From the NCBI GenBank assembly GCA_947501695.1, contig CANMWO010000001.1:248001-312000 (forward strand): a stretch of 64,000 bases of DNA. Reading direction: 5' to 3'. This DNA is from an uncultured Sphingomonadaceae bacterium. Lineage in GTDB: Bacteria; Pseudomonadota; Alphaproteobacteria; Sphingomonadales; Sphingomonadaceae. Positions 56,113 to 64,000 of this stretch are shown here, piece by piece. Position numbers and translations under genes: made by a program. The notes beneath the pieces were generated by a model. The model was not told where the DNA came from. It saw only the letters and a list, made by a program, of their open reading frames with translations, and did no database searches. Every line of letters begins with the position of its first letter. Within the stretch, counting starts at the first letter, position 1.

Positions 56113-56742
56113 ATGTTGAGATATGCTTTTGCTCTTCTTGCAACGCCTCTAGCGGTGACTGTGTCGATTCCGGCGACGGCCCAGCAAAGCCCTACAGACG
56201 ATATCAACGCAATTTCCGCCCATTTACGGGCGATGACCACCATGACCGCCAATTTCACGCAAACTGACCGTAGCGGGCAGCTATTGCCCGGGAAATTGAC
56301 TTTAAAGCAGCCAGGTCGAATACGCTTTCAATATGGCAAGGAAGCCAATTTGCTGATTGTTGGTGACGGCAAGGCTCTAACGATGATCGACTATGAAGTG
56401 AATCAGGTCCAACGCTGGCCCATTAAAAACAGCCCGTTAGGGGCATTGCTCAATCCCGAACGCGATCTGTCAAAATATGGGAAAATTGTCCCGACCCGTA
56501 ATCCCAATGTCCTCAGCGTCGAGGTTCGCGACCCGAAACGGCCGGAATATGGCCTCATCACGATGGTTTTTACTAAAGATTCTGGTGCACCAGCCGGCCT
56601 GCGATTGGATGGTTGGGTATCGCTCGATTCGAAAAATAACCGGACATCTATTCGGCTGACCGGTCAAAAATTCGGTGTTCCGGTGGCGAACAACGCCTTC
56701 AAATGGACTGATCCACGAAGAAAAAGACGCGGCAAACGATGA
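56113..56742 (+). CDS. lolA: outer membrane lipoprotein carrier protein LolA
   Basis: LolA carries lipoproteins across the periplasm to LolB. The 209-residue protein has a signal peptide (LLATPLAVTVSIPATAQ), TANFTQTDRSGQLLPGKLTLKQPGRIRFQY-type strands and a later IVFTKDSG-like strand, matching the family. CAGGAG is spaced well from ATG 56113. It follows ftsK, a common neighbourhood in alphaproteobacteria. Its end is strongly basic (RRKRRGKR), which is a little unusual. Confidence 0.9.
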   Translation: MLRYAFALLATPLAVTVSIPATAQQSPTDDINAISAHLRAMTTMTANFTQTDRSGQLLPGKLTLKQPGRIRFQYGKEANLLIVGDGKALTMIDYEVNQVQRWPIKNSPLGALLNPERDLSKYGKIVPTRNPNVLSVEVRDPKRPEYGLITMVFTKDSGAPAGLRLDGWVSLDSKNNRTSIRLTGQKFGVPVANNAFKWTDPRRKRRGKR

Positions 56743-56951
56743 ATGGAGGCGCGGCCTCGACAAGCGGAAGCGCTGACAGGTTTTGTTCATCTGAGCGACA
56801 GAAACACGGTTCTATAAGGGTTACAGGATGAGATGAGGCGATCAGGTTTTCCCCCTGTTACCTGATTATACAAACTTCGGACTATCCTATGCGTGACGAA
56901 CGCGAGTTAGCCCTCACCTCCTAAATGCCCCCGGAGGTGAGGGTTTTTCGT
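56743..56951 (+). ncRNA. candidate small RNA or lolA 3' region ending in strong terminator
   Basis: There is no ORF here. ATCAGGT (56840-56846) pairs with ACCTGAT (56859-56865). A very strong 11-bp terminator stem, CCCTCACCTCC (56911-56921) with GGAGGTGAGGG (56933-56943), is followed by TTTTT. The 5' arm carries CCTCC, an anti-Shine-Dalgarno-like sequence. It could be an sRNA with the terminator as its 3' end, or simply the lolA mRNA tail. Confidence 0.4.
56911..56948 (+). terminator. strong intrinsic terminator
   Basis: A perfect 11-bp GC-rich stem with loop TAAATGCCCCC and a TTTTT tail lies ahead of the exonuclease III gene. Confidence 0.9.
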
Positions 56952-57032
56952 CTTTAAACCATCAAAAAAATATAGGAATTCGACTGGCTTTTGGCTTGGC
57001 TTTTTCACGCTATCATGGCTAGGAGTCGTGCC

Positions 57033-57827
57033 ATGAGTGATACCCTGAAAGTCGTCAGCTGGAATATTAACAGCGTCCGCGCCCGAATCGAAATAGTCGA
57101 ACGATTTTTGAAGGAAGAAGCACCCGATGTGCTCTGCCTTCAGGAAACCAAGGTACGCGATGATCAGTTTCCGGAAGGGGCTTTCCGCCAATTGGGTTAT
57201 AATCACCTGGTATTAAACGGTCAGCCGATGCACCATGGTGTTGCAATGATCAGCCGGGTGCCGCTGCACAAAGATGAACGGTTTGATTGGCAGGCCAATG
57301 GCGAGGCCCGACATGTTGGCGCCCGTCTGGAAAATGGAGTTCGTATTGAGAATGTCTATATTCCTGCTGGTGGCGAGATTCCCAACCGTGATGAAAATCC
57401 GAAATTCGGCCAAAAACTGGATTTTTATCAACGTATGACCGACTGGTCTGCGGCCTTAGATACACCGACGATCTTGCTGGGTGATTTTAACATCGCGCCA
57501 CTAGAATCCGATGTCTGGAGCCACAAAAAACTGGTCAATGTCGTGAGTCACACGCAGATTGAGGTCGACATCATGGCCAAGTTGAAGGCGGCGCATGATT
57601 GGGTCGATATTGGTCGCAAATTCGTTCCTGATCCTGAACGACTTTTCACCTGGTGGAGCTACCGCGCGCGCGATTGGCGCGAGTCGGATAAGGGGCGGCG
57701 GCTCGATCATGTCTGGGTCAGCCCGGAATTGGAGAATAAAGCCGTAAGCCATGTTGTTCACGAAGATGCCCGAGGTTGGACTAAGCCGTCTGATCATGCC
57801 CCACTCATTACGGAATTTAAATTTTGA
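57033..57827 (+). CDS. xthA: exodeoxyribonuclease III
   Basis: ExoIII is an AP endonuclease and 3'-5' exonuclease of base excision repair. The 264-residue protein starts at ATG 57033 (MSDTLKVVSWNINSVRARI) after AGGAG; an upstream TTG or ATG would add 14 residues without support. Catalytic motifs are LQETKV, VYIPAGGE (variant of the usual YxPNG), LLGDFNIAP, DHVWVS and the final SDHAPL. Its stop abuts the ribA start. Confidence 0.95.
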   Translation: MSDTLKVVSWNINSVRARIEIVERFLKEEAPDVLCLQETKVRDDQFPEGAFRQLGYNHLVLNGQPMHHGVAMISRVPLHKDERFDWQANGEARHVGARLENGVRIENVYIPAGGEIPNRDENPKFGQKLDFYQRMTDWSAALDTPTILLGDFNIAPLESDVWSHKKLVNVVSHTQIEVDIMAKLKAAHDWVDIGRKFVPDPERLFTWWSYRARDWRESDKGRRLDHVWVSPELENKAVSHVVHEDARGWTKPSDHAPLITEFKF

Positions 57828-58904
57828 ATGACGACGCCAGTAGCCCCTGATCTCAAAGGCGCCCGGCGCGCGGCTCGGGCTATAGATGCGTTGCGGCGTG
57901 GCTGGCCAATAGGCGTTGAGGCAGCGGTGGGGGCATTGAACCTGCTACCGGTAGAAACTGTCGATCTTGATCAGCATCTAACTTCTATGTCTAATATCAA
58001 ATTGCTTATCTCGTCAAGTCGAGCGGATACATTGAAATTGATGAATCAGCGCGCTTGTGCTGATCCCGCACTACCCGTGCAGATTAGTCTGCCTGGCCCA
58101 GTCAGTGCCGCAGAGATTATTGCAATTGCTGATCCGGTGCTGGATATGAAACACCCGATGAAAGGGCCATTTCGTAGCGAAGAGCTCGACCATCCGGAAG
58201 CCGCCAAAGCGGCAATGGAACTGGCGCGTCATGGTGGATTGCTTCCCGCATTTCTAATCGTCGACGAACCGGCCGAAGATCAATTGCAGACCAAAGATGT
58301 AACAGCCTATGCTGATTCCAATGCATTGGTCATTAGCGCGCATGCCAAATTGCCCGTCGCTGCCAATGCCAAGGGCCACATCTATGGATTTCGCAGTGAA
58401 GCAGACTCTACGGACCATATTGCGCTGGTTGTCGGGGAGCGCGATGAAACCACGCCTGTCGTGCGGCTGCATAGTGAATGCCTGACGGGTGATGTGCTCG
58501 GTAGCCTGAAATGTGACTGCGGACCTCAACTCCATGCTGCTTTGGGGCAGATGGGCGAAGGAAATTGGGGTGTGCTGCTCTATTTGCGACAAGAAGGGCG
58601 CGGGATCGGGCTTATCAACAAGCTACGCGCTTATGCCTTGCAGGATCAGGGCTTTGATACCGTAGATGCGAACCAGCGCCTGGGCTTTGCAATAGATGCG
58701 CGGGACTTCTCTATTGCAGCGCGCATGCTCGATTTGCTGAACATATCAGCAGTTAAGCTGCTCACAAACAATCCCGAAAAAGTTGAGGGCCTGCAGGGTT
58801 GCGGAATAGCGGTAGAAGAGCGGTTACCAGTAAAAATTGCCGCCAATCCGCACAATGAATTTTATCTCGATACGAAACGGGATCGCACCGGTCATAAGCT
58901 TTGA
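57828..58904 (+). CDS. ribA: GTP cyclohydrolase II
   Basis: This 358-residue protein catalyses the first step of riboflavin synthesis. The C-terminal half is a complete GTP cyclohydrolase II: zinc cysteines in SECLTGDVLGSLKCDCG, the REGRGIGLINKLRAY motif and LGFAIDARDFSIA. The N-terminal 190 residues resemble a DHBP-synthase-like domain but lack its acidic catalytic RExEGD motif, so it is probably not an active ribB part. It starts immediately after xthA and overlaps the L,D-transpeptidase gene by TTGA. Confidence 0.93.
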   Translation: MTTPVAPDLKGARRAARAIDALRRGWPIGVEAAVGALNLLPVETVDLDQHLTSMSNIKLLISSSRADTLKLMNQRACADPALPVQISLPGPVSAAEIIAIADPVLDMKHPMKGPFRSEELDHPEAAKAAMELARHGGLLPAFLIVDEPAEDQLQTKDVTAYADSNALVISAHAKLPVAANAKGHIYGFRSEADSTDHIALVVGERDETTPVVRLHSECLTGDVLGSLKCDCGPQLHAALGQMGEGNWGVLLYLRQEGRGIGLINKLRAYALQDQGFDTVDANQRLGFAIDARDFSIAARMLDLLNISAVKLLTNNPEKVEGLQGCGIAVEERLPVKIAANPHNEFYLDTKRDRTGHKL

Positions 58905-59407
58905 GGGTCCTTCGAGTTGATACGGATTCTCTGACACTCACATTCGATGGACAAAGGATAGCTTGCACCATTGGGCGTACTGGCCCATGCCCGGCTGATC
59001 AAAAATGTGAAGGCGATGGCCACACACCGCTAGGCAATTGGCCTATCCGGATGGTTTTATTTCGTCCGGGCCGAAGCGCTCCATCACCGCATTTGAAATT
59101 ACCGTGGCGCTGGATTGGCACCCAGGATGGCTGGTCGGACGATCCGGCTGATCCATCTTATAACCGCCCCGTCCACTTACCCCATCCATTCTCTGCCGAA
59201 ACCTTGATCCGCGGCGATTCACTATATGATATCATCGTTGTCCTTGGTCATAATGACACGCCGCCAGCGATTGGCAAAGGCAGTGCGATTTTCTTCCATA
59301 TATGCTATGAAAACAAAGCTACGGAAGGCTGTGTTGCGATAGCTCGCGCAGATATGGATGATTTGTTGCCCAGGCTGGAGCTCGACGATGTCATGAAGAT
59401 CGTTTGA
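58901..59407 (+). CDS. L,D-transpeptidase (YkuD) family protein
   Basis: This 168-residue YkuD-type protein has catalytic residues in IFFHICYENKATEGCVAI (HxxxxxxxxxGC), with GHNDTPPAIGKGSAI ahead. L,D-transpeptidases form 3-3 crosslinks or attach proteins to peptidoglycan. No N-terminal signal peptide is visible from the TTG start (58901), which is unusual for a periplasmic enzyme. It is coupled to ribA by a TTGA overlap. Confidence 0.85.
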   Translation: MRVLRVDTDSLTLTFDGQRIACTIGRTGPCPADQKCEGDGHTPLGNWPIRMVLFRPGRSAPSPHLKLPWRWIGTQDGWSDDPADPSYNRPVHLPHPFSAETLIRGDSLYDIIVVLGHNDTPPAIGKGSAIFFHICYENKATEGCVAIARADMDDLLPRLELDDVMKIV

Positions 59408-59444
59408 ACGATCCACCACATCAGCAAGAAAGTGCTGATATATT

Positions 59445-59492
59445 TTGAGCCAGATCAATGCGAATTTTGATGGCAAAGCCATAATCCCACCT
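59445..59492 (+). promoter_or_regulatory. FNR-like box and class II promoter of UspA gene
   Basis: TTGAG-CCAG-ATCAA (59445-59458) has one mismatch to the FNR consensus. CATAAT (59480-59485) is placed so that the box centre would be about 40.5 bp ahead of the start site, as in class II FNR promoters. Confidence 0.65.
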
Positions 59493-59523
59493 TGTCCAAA
59501 CAGGGACCAACGGGAGAAGAGCC

Positions 59524-60336
59524 ATGAAAACGATATTATTGCATGTGTTTGAAGATAGCGGTTTTGAATCGCGACTGCAGGTCGCGCTGGACGTTGCTAG
59601 GGGCAATGATGGGCATTTGACTTGTGTTCAGCCTACGACACAATTTGCACCAATGTCCTTTGGTCCGCTGGGTGGCGATTTTGTTACTGGCATTAATTTT
59701 GAAGATATGGACGCAGCGGAACGGGCGCATCGCGAACGGATCGAACAGCGCCTGAAACAGGAAGATATCTCATGGGACTGGCAAACTGGATTGGGTGATC
59801 CCGCGACATTATTGACCGAAAGGAGCCGTCTCGCTGATCTTGTGATTGTCAGCCAATCCTATGGCAAACGCAATGCCGGTGATGAGCCTTTGCCAATTGC
59901 CGGAGATGTCGCGGTCCATGCCCATTGCGCTATATTGGTTGTGCCGGCCGAAAATGAGTCGTTTGATTGCCAGGGAGCGATGGTGGTCGCGTGGAACGGG
60001 TCTGCTGAGGCAGCAAAAGCTGTGCGATTGGCTTTGCCGATGCTAAAATTGGCGAGCGACGTTCATCTGGTGACCGTCGGGGATGGCGACGGCGATTTTC
60101 CTCATATTGCCGCTTCGACATTTCTGGCGCGGCATGGCGTTTCTACCGTGCTCCACATGTTAAAGGGCAAGGGCAATGAAGCCTCTGATATGATTGTAGA
60201 ATTTGCGATTGAGCAGGGAGCCGCTGCCTTGATCATGGGCGCGTACGGGCATAGCCGATTACGTGAAACATTGTTCGGTGGGGTGACCAAAAATCTGCTC
60301 AACGATACGAAAATACCCCTGATAATGGGGCACTAG
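59524..60336 (+). CDS. universal stress protein with two UspA domains
   Basis: This 270-residue cytoplasmic protein has two UspA domains: the first runs from MKTILLHVFEDSGFESRL, the second from AMVVAWNGSAEAAKAVRLAL. The nucleotide-binding G-x2-G-x9-G(S/T) pattern is clear at the end: GAYGHSRLRETLFGGVTKNLL. Usp proteins are induced under starvation, low oxygen or membrane stress. GGGAGA precedes ATG 59524, and the promoter has a good FNR-like box, suggesting control by FnrL. Confidence 0.92.
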   Translation: MKTILLHVFEDSGFESRLQVALDVARGNDGHLTCVQPTTQFAPMSFGPLGGDFVTGINFEDMDAAERAHRERIEQRLKQEDISWDWQTGLGDPATLLTERSRLADLVIVSQSYGKRNAGDEPLPIAGDVAVHAHCAILVVPAENESFDCQGAMVVAWNGSAEAAKAVRLALPMLKLASDVHLVTVGDGDGDFPHIAASTFLARHGVSTVLHMLKGKGNEASDMIVEFAIEQGAAALIMGAYGHSRLRETLFGGVTKNLLNDTKIPLIMGH

Positions 60337-60414
60337 CAGCAAATAAAACACGCCATTTTCAGCGAACTACCGGGCCTAATCCAATCCTGTTGCTGGCGTG
60401 GGGCGGTTTAAGCT

Positions 60415-61050
60415 TCAGAGTTTGCCATATTTCTTTTCGAATCCGGTAATATCGTCCTTTGCGAGATATTTAGCCTGATCTATCCACGAATCGCGGGTAA
60501 TTCTGCCGCTGAAGCTTTCCAGATATTTATCGACTTCCTCAATCTCCGCTTCTTTCCAATCAGCAATCTGATCATAGCGCGTCACACCGAGATTGTTGAG
60601 CAGGCTATTCAGTTTCGGACCAACGCCTTTAATCAAGCGCAGATTGTCGGGATCGCCCTTTGCAGCGCTAATATTTGGTTTGCCGGGTGGTGGCGGTGGC
60701 GTAGTTTCCGCAACAACAGGGCGCTTGCGCGTACGTGGTGCTGGAGCCGGTGCTGGCGCGACTTTGGCTGCAGTTACCGCAGCTAAAGCCTCTGGCGCCA
60801 CCGTTTTTGGTGCAACCGGGGCTGGTGCTGGCGCAGGTGCAGGAACCGGTGCCGGAGCAACTGTCGGAACCACTGGTTCCGGTAAAGGAGTGACAGCATC
60901 GCCAGCTTTTTCGAGTAAGCCATCATCGGCGTCAAAACCATCCATCGCCCCTTCGCGACCGGATACAGCCCAAGCCCAAAATGCCGTCGCTACACCAATC
61001 AACAAAGCGATCAGAAATAGCAGCCAATTTGCAGAAATCAGCGATATCAT
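60415..61050 (-). CDS. membrane-anchored helix-hairpin-helix protein
   Basis: This 211-residue protein has an N-terminal span (ISANWLLFLIALLIGVATAFWAW), a long Pro/Ala linker (about 55-105, repeated APAP and PAPV) and a C-terminal helix-hairpin-helix domain: PDNLRLIKGVGPKLNSLLNNLGVTRYDQIADW, then a second helix pair ending KYLAKDD. Such domains resemble flap-endonuclease-like modules but lack visible nuclease residues; it might bind DNA or protein. It lies in a tight unit with a 33-aa membrane peptide and an OmpA/BON protein. Confidence 0.8.
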   Translation of the reverse strand: MISLISANWLLFLIALLIGVATAFWAWAVSGREGAMDGFDADDGLLEKAGDAVTPLPEPVVPTVAPAPVPAPAPAPAPVAPKTVAPEALAAVTAAKVAPAPAPAPRTRKRPVVAETTPPPPPGKPNISAAKGDPDNLRLIKGVGPKLNSLLNNLGVTRYDQIADWKEAEIEEVDKYLESFSGRITRDSWIDQAKYLAKDDITGFEKKYGKL

Positions 61051-61124
61051 TATCTTAAACCCCTATATTCATACATATATTTGGACGGCCGAGCAGCAAT
61101 GATTGCGCTACAAGCCAGCTCCGT

Positions 61125-61226
61125 TCAAATTTCATCACGATTTCGGCCCCAAATCAGCCAACCGATACCGACGCCAATCGCAAAAGTAACGAGTAGGAGC
61201 AACAGATTTTCTAATAGTAGTGGCAT
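61125..61226 (-). CDS. 33-aa membrane peptide
   Basis: ATG 61226 starts MPLLLENLLLLLVTFAIGV, then GIGWLIWGRNRDEI and TGA. A strong AGGAGGG is spaced about seven bases upstream. It begins 3 bp after the OmpA stop and precedes the helix-hairpin-helix gene by 74 bp. One transmembrane helix with a charged cytoplasmic tail is predicted. The function is unknown. Confidence 0.65.
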   Translation of the reverse strand: MPLLLENLLLLLVTFAIGVGIGWLIWGRNRDEI

Positions 61227-61229
61227 GGT

Positions 61230-61988
61230 TTATCCCTCCTGTTGCGATTTCGCATCATTTGTTTCTTTTTTGTTTATTGCTTGCACCTTGAATTCAATAC
61301 GGCGGTTTTGTGCATCTGCATCCGGGCCACCACCTGTGGCTATTGGTTGTTCGGCGCCAAATCCAGTCGCAGTGACAAGGCTTTCTGGGATACCGCGTTC
61401 GACTAGACCTGCACCGACCCGATCGGCCCTTTCCTGCGACAATATCTTGTTGACCTGGGCGTTGCCGTTGTCATCGGTATGACCACCAACGGCAATTGTA
61501 AGATCAGAACAGGGTTTGAGCGCAGCCGCTATTTTATCAAGTAACTTGTTGGATGCCGGTGATACATAAGCACTTCCAGAACGGAAGCTGAGTTTTTCAC
61601 CTTCAATGGCTTTATCGATGCCGTTTTGGCAACTCGTAACTGCTGCGGTTGCGGCTGGATCGGCATCTTCATCGCCGCCGTCTGTTTTGCTGCCAGCGGC
61701 CAGATCGCTGCCGGCCCAGACTGCGCTTGATACACCAGCGATGCCGGAGACCGCATCAAGCGCCTTTTGCTTTACATCGTCAGGAACATCACCATCCAGA
61801 ACAGCCTTGCGGGAAAGAGGATCGCGTGAGAAAGACACTTTCACGTTATCCATGCCTTGCGCGGTCATTTCTGTTTGGGCAGTATTTTCAAGACCTGCGA
61901 CGAATCTATCGCCAGCGACATAGTGCCCAAGCAGCGCCAAAAGTGCGGTGGCTGCGGCACCAGTTAATATCTTACCCCCAACTTCCAT
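61230..61988 (-). CDS. OmpA/BON-domain membrane protein
   Basis: This 252-residue protein has an N-terminal span (KILTGAAATALLALLGHYVAG), a BON-like domain (KAVLDGDVPDDVKQKALDAVSGIAGVSSAVWA), a linker with a Cys (TSCQNGI) and a C-terminal OmpA domain: LSFRSGSAYVSPASNKLLDKI, GHTDDNGNAQVN, NRRIEFKVQ. It probably binds peptidoglycan from the inner membrane. AAGGGG precedes ATG 61988. It is the first gene of a three-gene minus-strand unit. Confidence 0.9.
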   Translation of the reverse strand: MEVGGKILTGAAATALLALLGHYVAGDRFVAGLENTAQTEMTAQGMDNVKVSFSRDPLSRKAVLDGDVPDDVKQKALDAVSGIAGVSSAVWAGSDLAAGSKTDGGDEDADPAATAAVTSCQNGIDKAIEGEKLSFRSGSAYVSPASNKLLDKIAAALKPCSDLTIAVGGHTDDNGNAQVNKILSQERADRVGAGLVERGIPESLVTATGFGAEQPIATGGGPDADAQNRRIEFKVQAINKKETNDAKSQQEG

Positions 61989-62198
61989 TACGGAACCCCT
62001 TACTAAGTTCGTGTCCTATCGATAATCACCCTTTAAAATGAAGGATAATTAACGATGAGTCCAGTTCAGCTATTTAGACAGGACGTCTATTATCCGATGA
62101 AACGGGCTGAATTTGTCCCCATATGATACAATTACTTAGCAAATATGGTTAACAGGTTAATGCTTTTCCAGAAAATCTTGTTTGCGACCGAATCGCTA

Positions 62199-63971
62199 TC
62201 AGCTTTGATTTCGGGCCAAGGTATTCAGCTTGCGAAATTCCTGACGCCAGAAATCGCCACCATTTCCTAAAAGCCTCTCAATCTTCTGAAAGTCATAGTC
62301 ACCAAGATATTTGTCTCCGCGCAGTTTCTGGCCAAAGGCGGCAACTGCGACCGCAAAGGCCATATCTCCGCTAGGCGCCGTTGCGTTGCGCAAATCATTT
62401 GCATCAATCTGTCTATCGATGAGACGCGATTTTGTGCCGCCAGGCAGTTTATAGCGTAATTTGATTTGTGCCATTTCGCCCTTGAAATCTGGTTGTGACG
62501 GAGCGACGCGATTGGCCGGATAGCGGCGTTCGGGTAGCCAGCCAGAAGATTTAGCGGGCATGATCTCATATAATGCTGTTACTTGGTGGCCCGCGCCAAT
62601 ATCGCCAGCATCAATTTTATCATTGTCGAAATCTTCTTCGGCCAACAACCGATTTTCGTAACCGATAAGGCGATATTCCTTCACATGAGCGGGATTAAAT
62701 TCGATTTGGATTTTAACGTCCTTGGCGATGGTGAATAAAGTCGAGCTCAATTCTTCTCCGAGTACTTTCTGGGCTTCCATCGCGCTGTCAATATAGGCGT
62801 AATTGCCATTACCGACATTGGCTATGCCTTCCATAAGCTCATCCCGGATATTGCCGGTGCCATAGCCGAGCATGGTCAAATTGACCCCCAATTCACGTTC
62901 CTTCGCAACGATTTTTTTCAATTGATCGGTATTGGACGTACCCACATTAAAGTCGCCATCCGTGGCCATGATGATGCGATTGATACCGCCTTTCAGGAAA
63001 TTCTGACGTGCGGTGGAATAGGCGAGTTTCAGCGCGTCTCCACCGGCGGTTGAACCACTGGCATGGAGGCAATCGATCGCTTCTTTGACATGGCCCTTGT
63101 TGGAAGTGGGGGCCAGCAGCAGGCCAACTGTTCCAGAGTAAACGACGATCGAAACGCGATCATCGCTACGCAGCTCATTGGACAGCGCGGTCAGGGTGGA
63201 CTTTACCAGCGGCAATTTGTCTTTGCTGCCCATCGAGCCGGAAACATCGACAAGAAACACCAGGTTGGCGCGCGGCCGCTCGCTGCTATCCACATCATAG
63301 CCACGTAGGCCGATACGAAGCAGCCGGCTGGAATCGTTCCAAGGCGTTGTCGAGAAGTCTGTGGAAACACTGAACGGTGCTTCCCGACTTATAGGTGCCG
63401 GATAGTCATAGCGGAAATAGTTGACCATCTCTTCAGTCCGTACAGCGGCTTCCGGTGGCAATTTGCCGTCGTTCAAAAAGCGGCGGACGTTGGAATAGCT
63501 ACCGGTGTCGACGTCCACGGCAAAAGTGGAAACCGGATTTTCGGCGACTCGCTTGATGCTCGCGACGTCCTTGCCGGCATATTGTTCGCGATCCTGTGGC
63601 TGTGGACGCGGATAAGGATAAGGGCCGGGTCGTGTTATACGACTCTGACGAGCCAGAGAGCCGCCCACGGCCGACTTGCGGACGGGAGAGGCTTTGGACA
63701 CAGGAGGCGGGGGAGGCGGAAGTGCGTTGGAAACGGGAGCATTTTTTACTTGGCCAGCGATTCTATTTCTTGAGCCTGTTACTATGACCTGCTCACGATC
63801 ATAACGTGTAAAAAGACCGCAATTCACTGGATGCGGAGGTGATATCCGCAGTAAGTCTGGTCTTTTCCCCTGTCGCGATTGCGCATCCATCGATGCAGCA
63901 CCCGGCGTACCGATCAAGCTGATCGCTGCAAACCCGCACAAGATTTTAGAAATATTAGAAAAACGCCGCAT
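62199..63971 (-). CDS. von Willebrand factor A domain protein (YfbK-like)
   Basis: This 590-residue exported protein starts at ATG 63971 after GGGAG. A signal (ILCGFAAISLIGTPGAAS) and a Pro-rich stretch precede the YfbK N-terminal domain (VSTFAVDVDTGSYSNVRRFLNDG). The VWA domain has the metal site LVFLVDVSGSMGSKDKL and IIMATDGDFNVG. A C-terminal DUF3520 domain follows (VTALYEIMP; GDMAFAVAVAAFGQKLRG). Such proteins are thought to act as envelope adaptors; the function is unproven. It lies at the end of the window. Confidence 0.9.
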   Translation of the reverse strand: MRRFSNISKILCGFAAISLIGTPGAASMDAQSRQGKRPDLLRISPPHPVNCGLFTRYDREQVIVTGSRNRIAGQVKNAPVSNALPPPPPPVSKASPVRKSAVGGSLARQSRITRPGPYPYPRPQPQDREQYAGKDVASIKRVAENPVSTFAVDVDTGSYSNVRRFLNDGKLPPEAAVRTEEMVNYFRYDYPAPISREAPFSVSTDFSTTPWNDSSRLLRIGLRGYDVDSSERPRANLVFLVDVSGSMGSKDKLPLVKSTLTALSNELRSDDRVSIVVYSGTVGLLLAPTSNKGHVKEAIDCLHASGSTAGGDALKLAYSTARQNFLKGGINRIIMATDGDFNVGTSNTDQLKKIVAKERELGVNLTMLGYGTGNIRDELMEGIANVGNGNYAYIDSAMEAQKVLGEELSSTLFTIAKDVKIQIEFNPAHVKEYRLIGYENRLLAEEDFDNDKIDAGDIGAGHQVTALYEIMPAKSSGWLPERRYPANRVAPSQPDFKGEMAQIKLRYKLPGGTKSRLIDRQIDANDLRNATAPSGDMAFAVAVAAFGQKLRGDKYLGDYDFQKIERLLGNGGDFWRQEFRKLNTLARNQS

Positions 63972-64000
63972 CACTATCCACTCCCAAGCTATTCAACCCG

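Noticed and set aside
1-64000. CRISPR array, transposon, prophage or tRNA
   Set aside because: No regular spacer-repeat pattern, transposase or integrase motif, or tRNA cloverleaf was found by eye. A tRNAscan or ISfinder run would settle it.

Overview
The window is chromosomal DNA of an alphaproteobacterium, most likely a marine-type sphingomonad (order Sphingomonadales, near Sphingorhabdus/Parasphingorhabdus/Sphingopyxis). The evidence is a PEPxxWA-CTERM protein, an RcdA-like CtrA-degradation adaptor, a COQ9 family protein, a PhoK-type alkaline phosphatase, MetH split into two polypeptides, and an FnrL-type regulator next to a cbb3 oxidase operon. The genus is inferred from gene content only. 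I see no rRNA, tRNA, insertion sequence, prophage, integrase or CRISPR array. This is essentially core genome, and I do not see a large undescribed multi-gene system. The more interesting signals are small: regulatory sites, start regions folded into hairpins, and tiny ORFs.

Layout. 1-3.7 kb (minus): an M20D amidohydrolase cut by the window edge, two tandem VOC proteins, a serine hydrolase, and a DUF3617 lipoprotein with a perfect EF-hand loop. 3.8-7.7 kb (plus): uvrB, a lipoprotein with a methyltransferase fold, and an orphan small protein. 7.7-14.4 kb: structured intergenic DNA, a dsbD plus peroxiredoxin-like pair, a PhoK-like phosphatase, a beta-helix protein and a PEP-CTERM protein. 14.4-20.1 kb (minus): a methionine-cycle operon (ArsR-methyltransferase fusion, metF, metH N-part, metH C-part). 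Its promoter carries a perfect 22-bp palindrome lying over the spacer and -10.

20.2-25.6 kb: two small lipoproteins, a class A beta-lactamase-like protein, a phospholipase D family protein, rpoZ, a fatty acid hydroxylase and a small secreted protein. 25.6-33 kb (minus): ftsH, tilS, cpoB/ybgF, rodZ and ptsP. 33-41 kb: an MDR oxidoreductase, a divergent pair of DUF465 proteins, rcdA, an Old Yellow Enzyme, coq9, feoAB behind a candidate Fur box, ssb and fnrL.

41-49.3 kb (plus): ccoN-O-Q-P-G-H-I-S with overlapping genes and a perfect FNR box in front, ending in a small cysteine-containing secreted protein. 49.3-56.8 kb: a CorC/HlyC protein, a YiaD-like OmpA lipoprotein, an SDR, a UbiH-family hydroxylase, ftsK preceded by a 9-codon leader ORF, and lolA. 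56.8-64 kb: a terminator-ended stretch that may encode an sRNA, then xthA-ribA-L,D-transpeptidase, a tandem-UspA protein with an FNR-like class II promoter, a cassette of OmpA/BON, a 33-aa membrane peptide and a helix-hairpin-helix protein, and a VWA-domain protein.

How the genes work together. The FnrL regulator probably senses oxygen through an N-terminal Fe-S cluster and switches on the high-affinity cbb3 oxidase and the universal stress protein. FeoAB would supply ferrous iron under the same low-oxygen conditions. The ArsR-methyltransferase fusion probably autoregulates the metF/metH operon. The ftsH, cpoB, rodZ, lolA, L,D-transpeptidase and OmpA-type genes form scattered envelope-maintenance functions. 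All family names come from reading motifs by eye; no database search was run.
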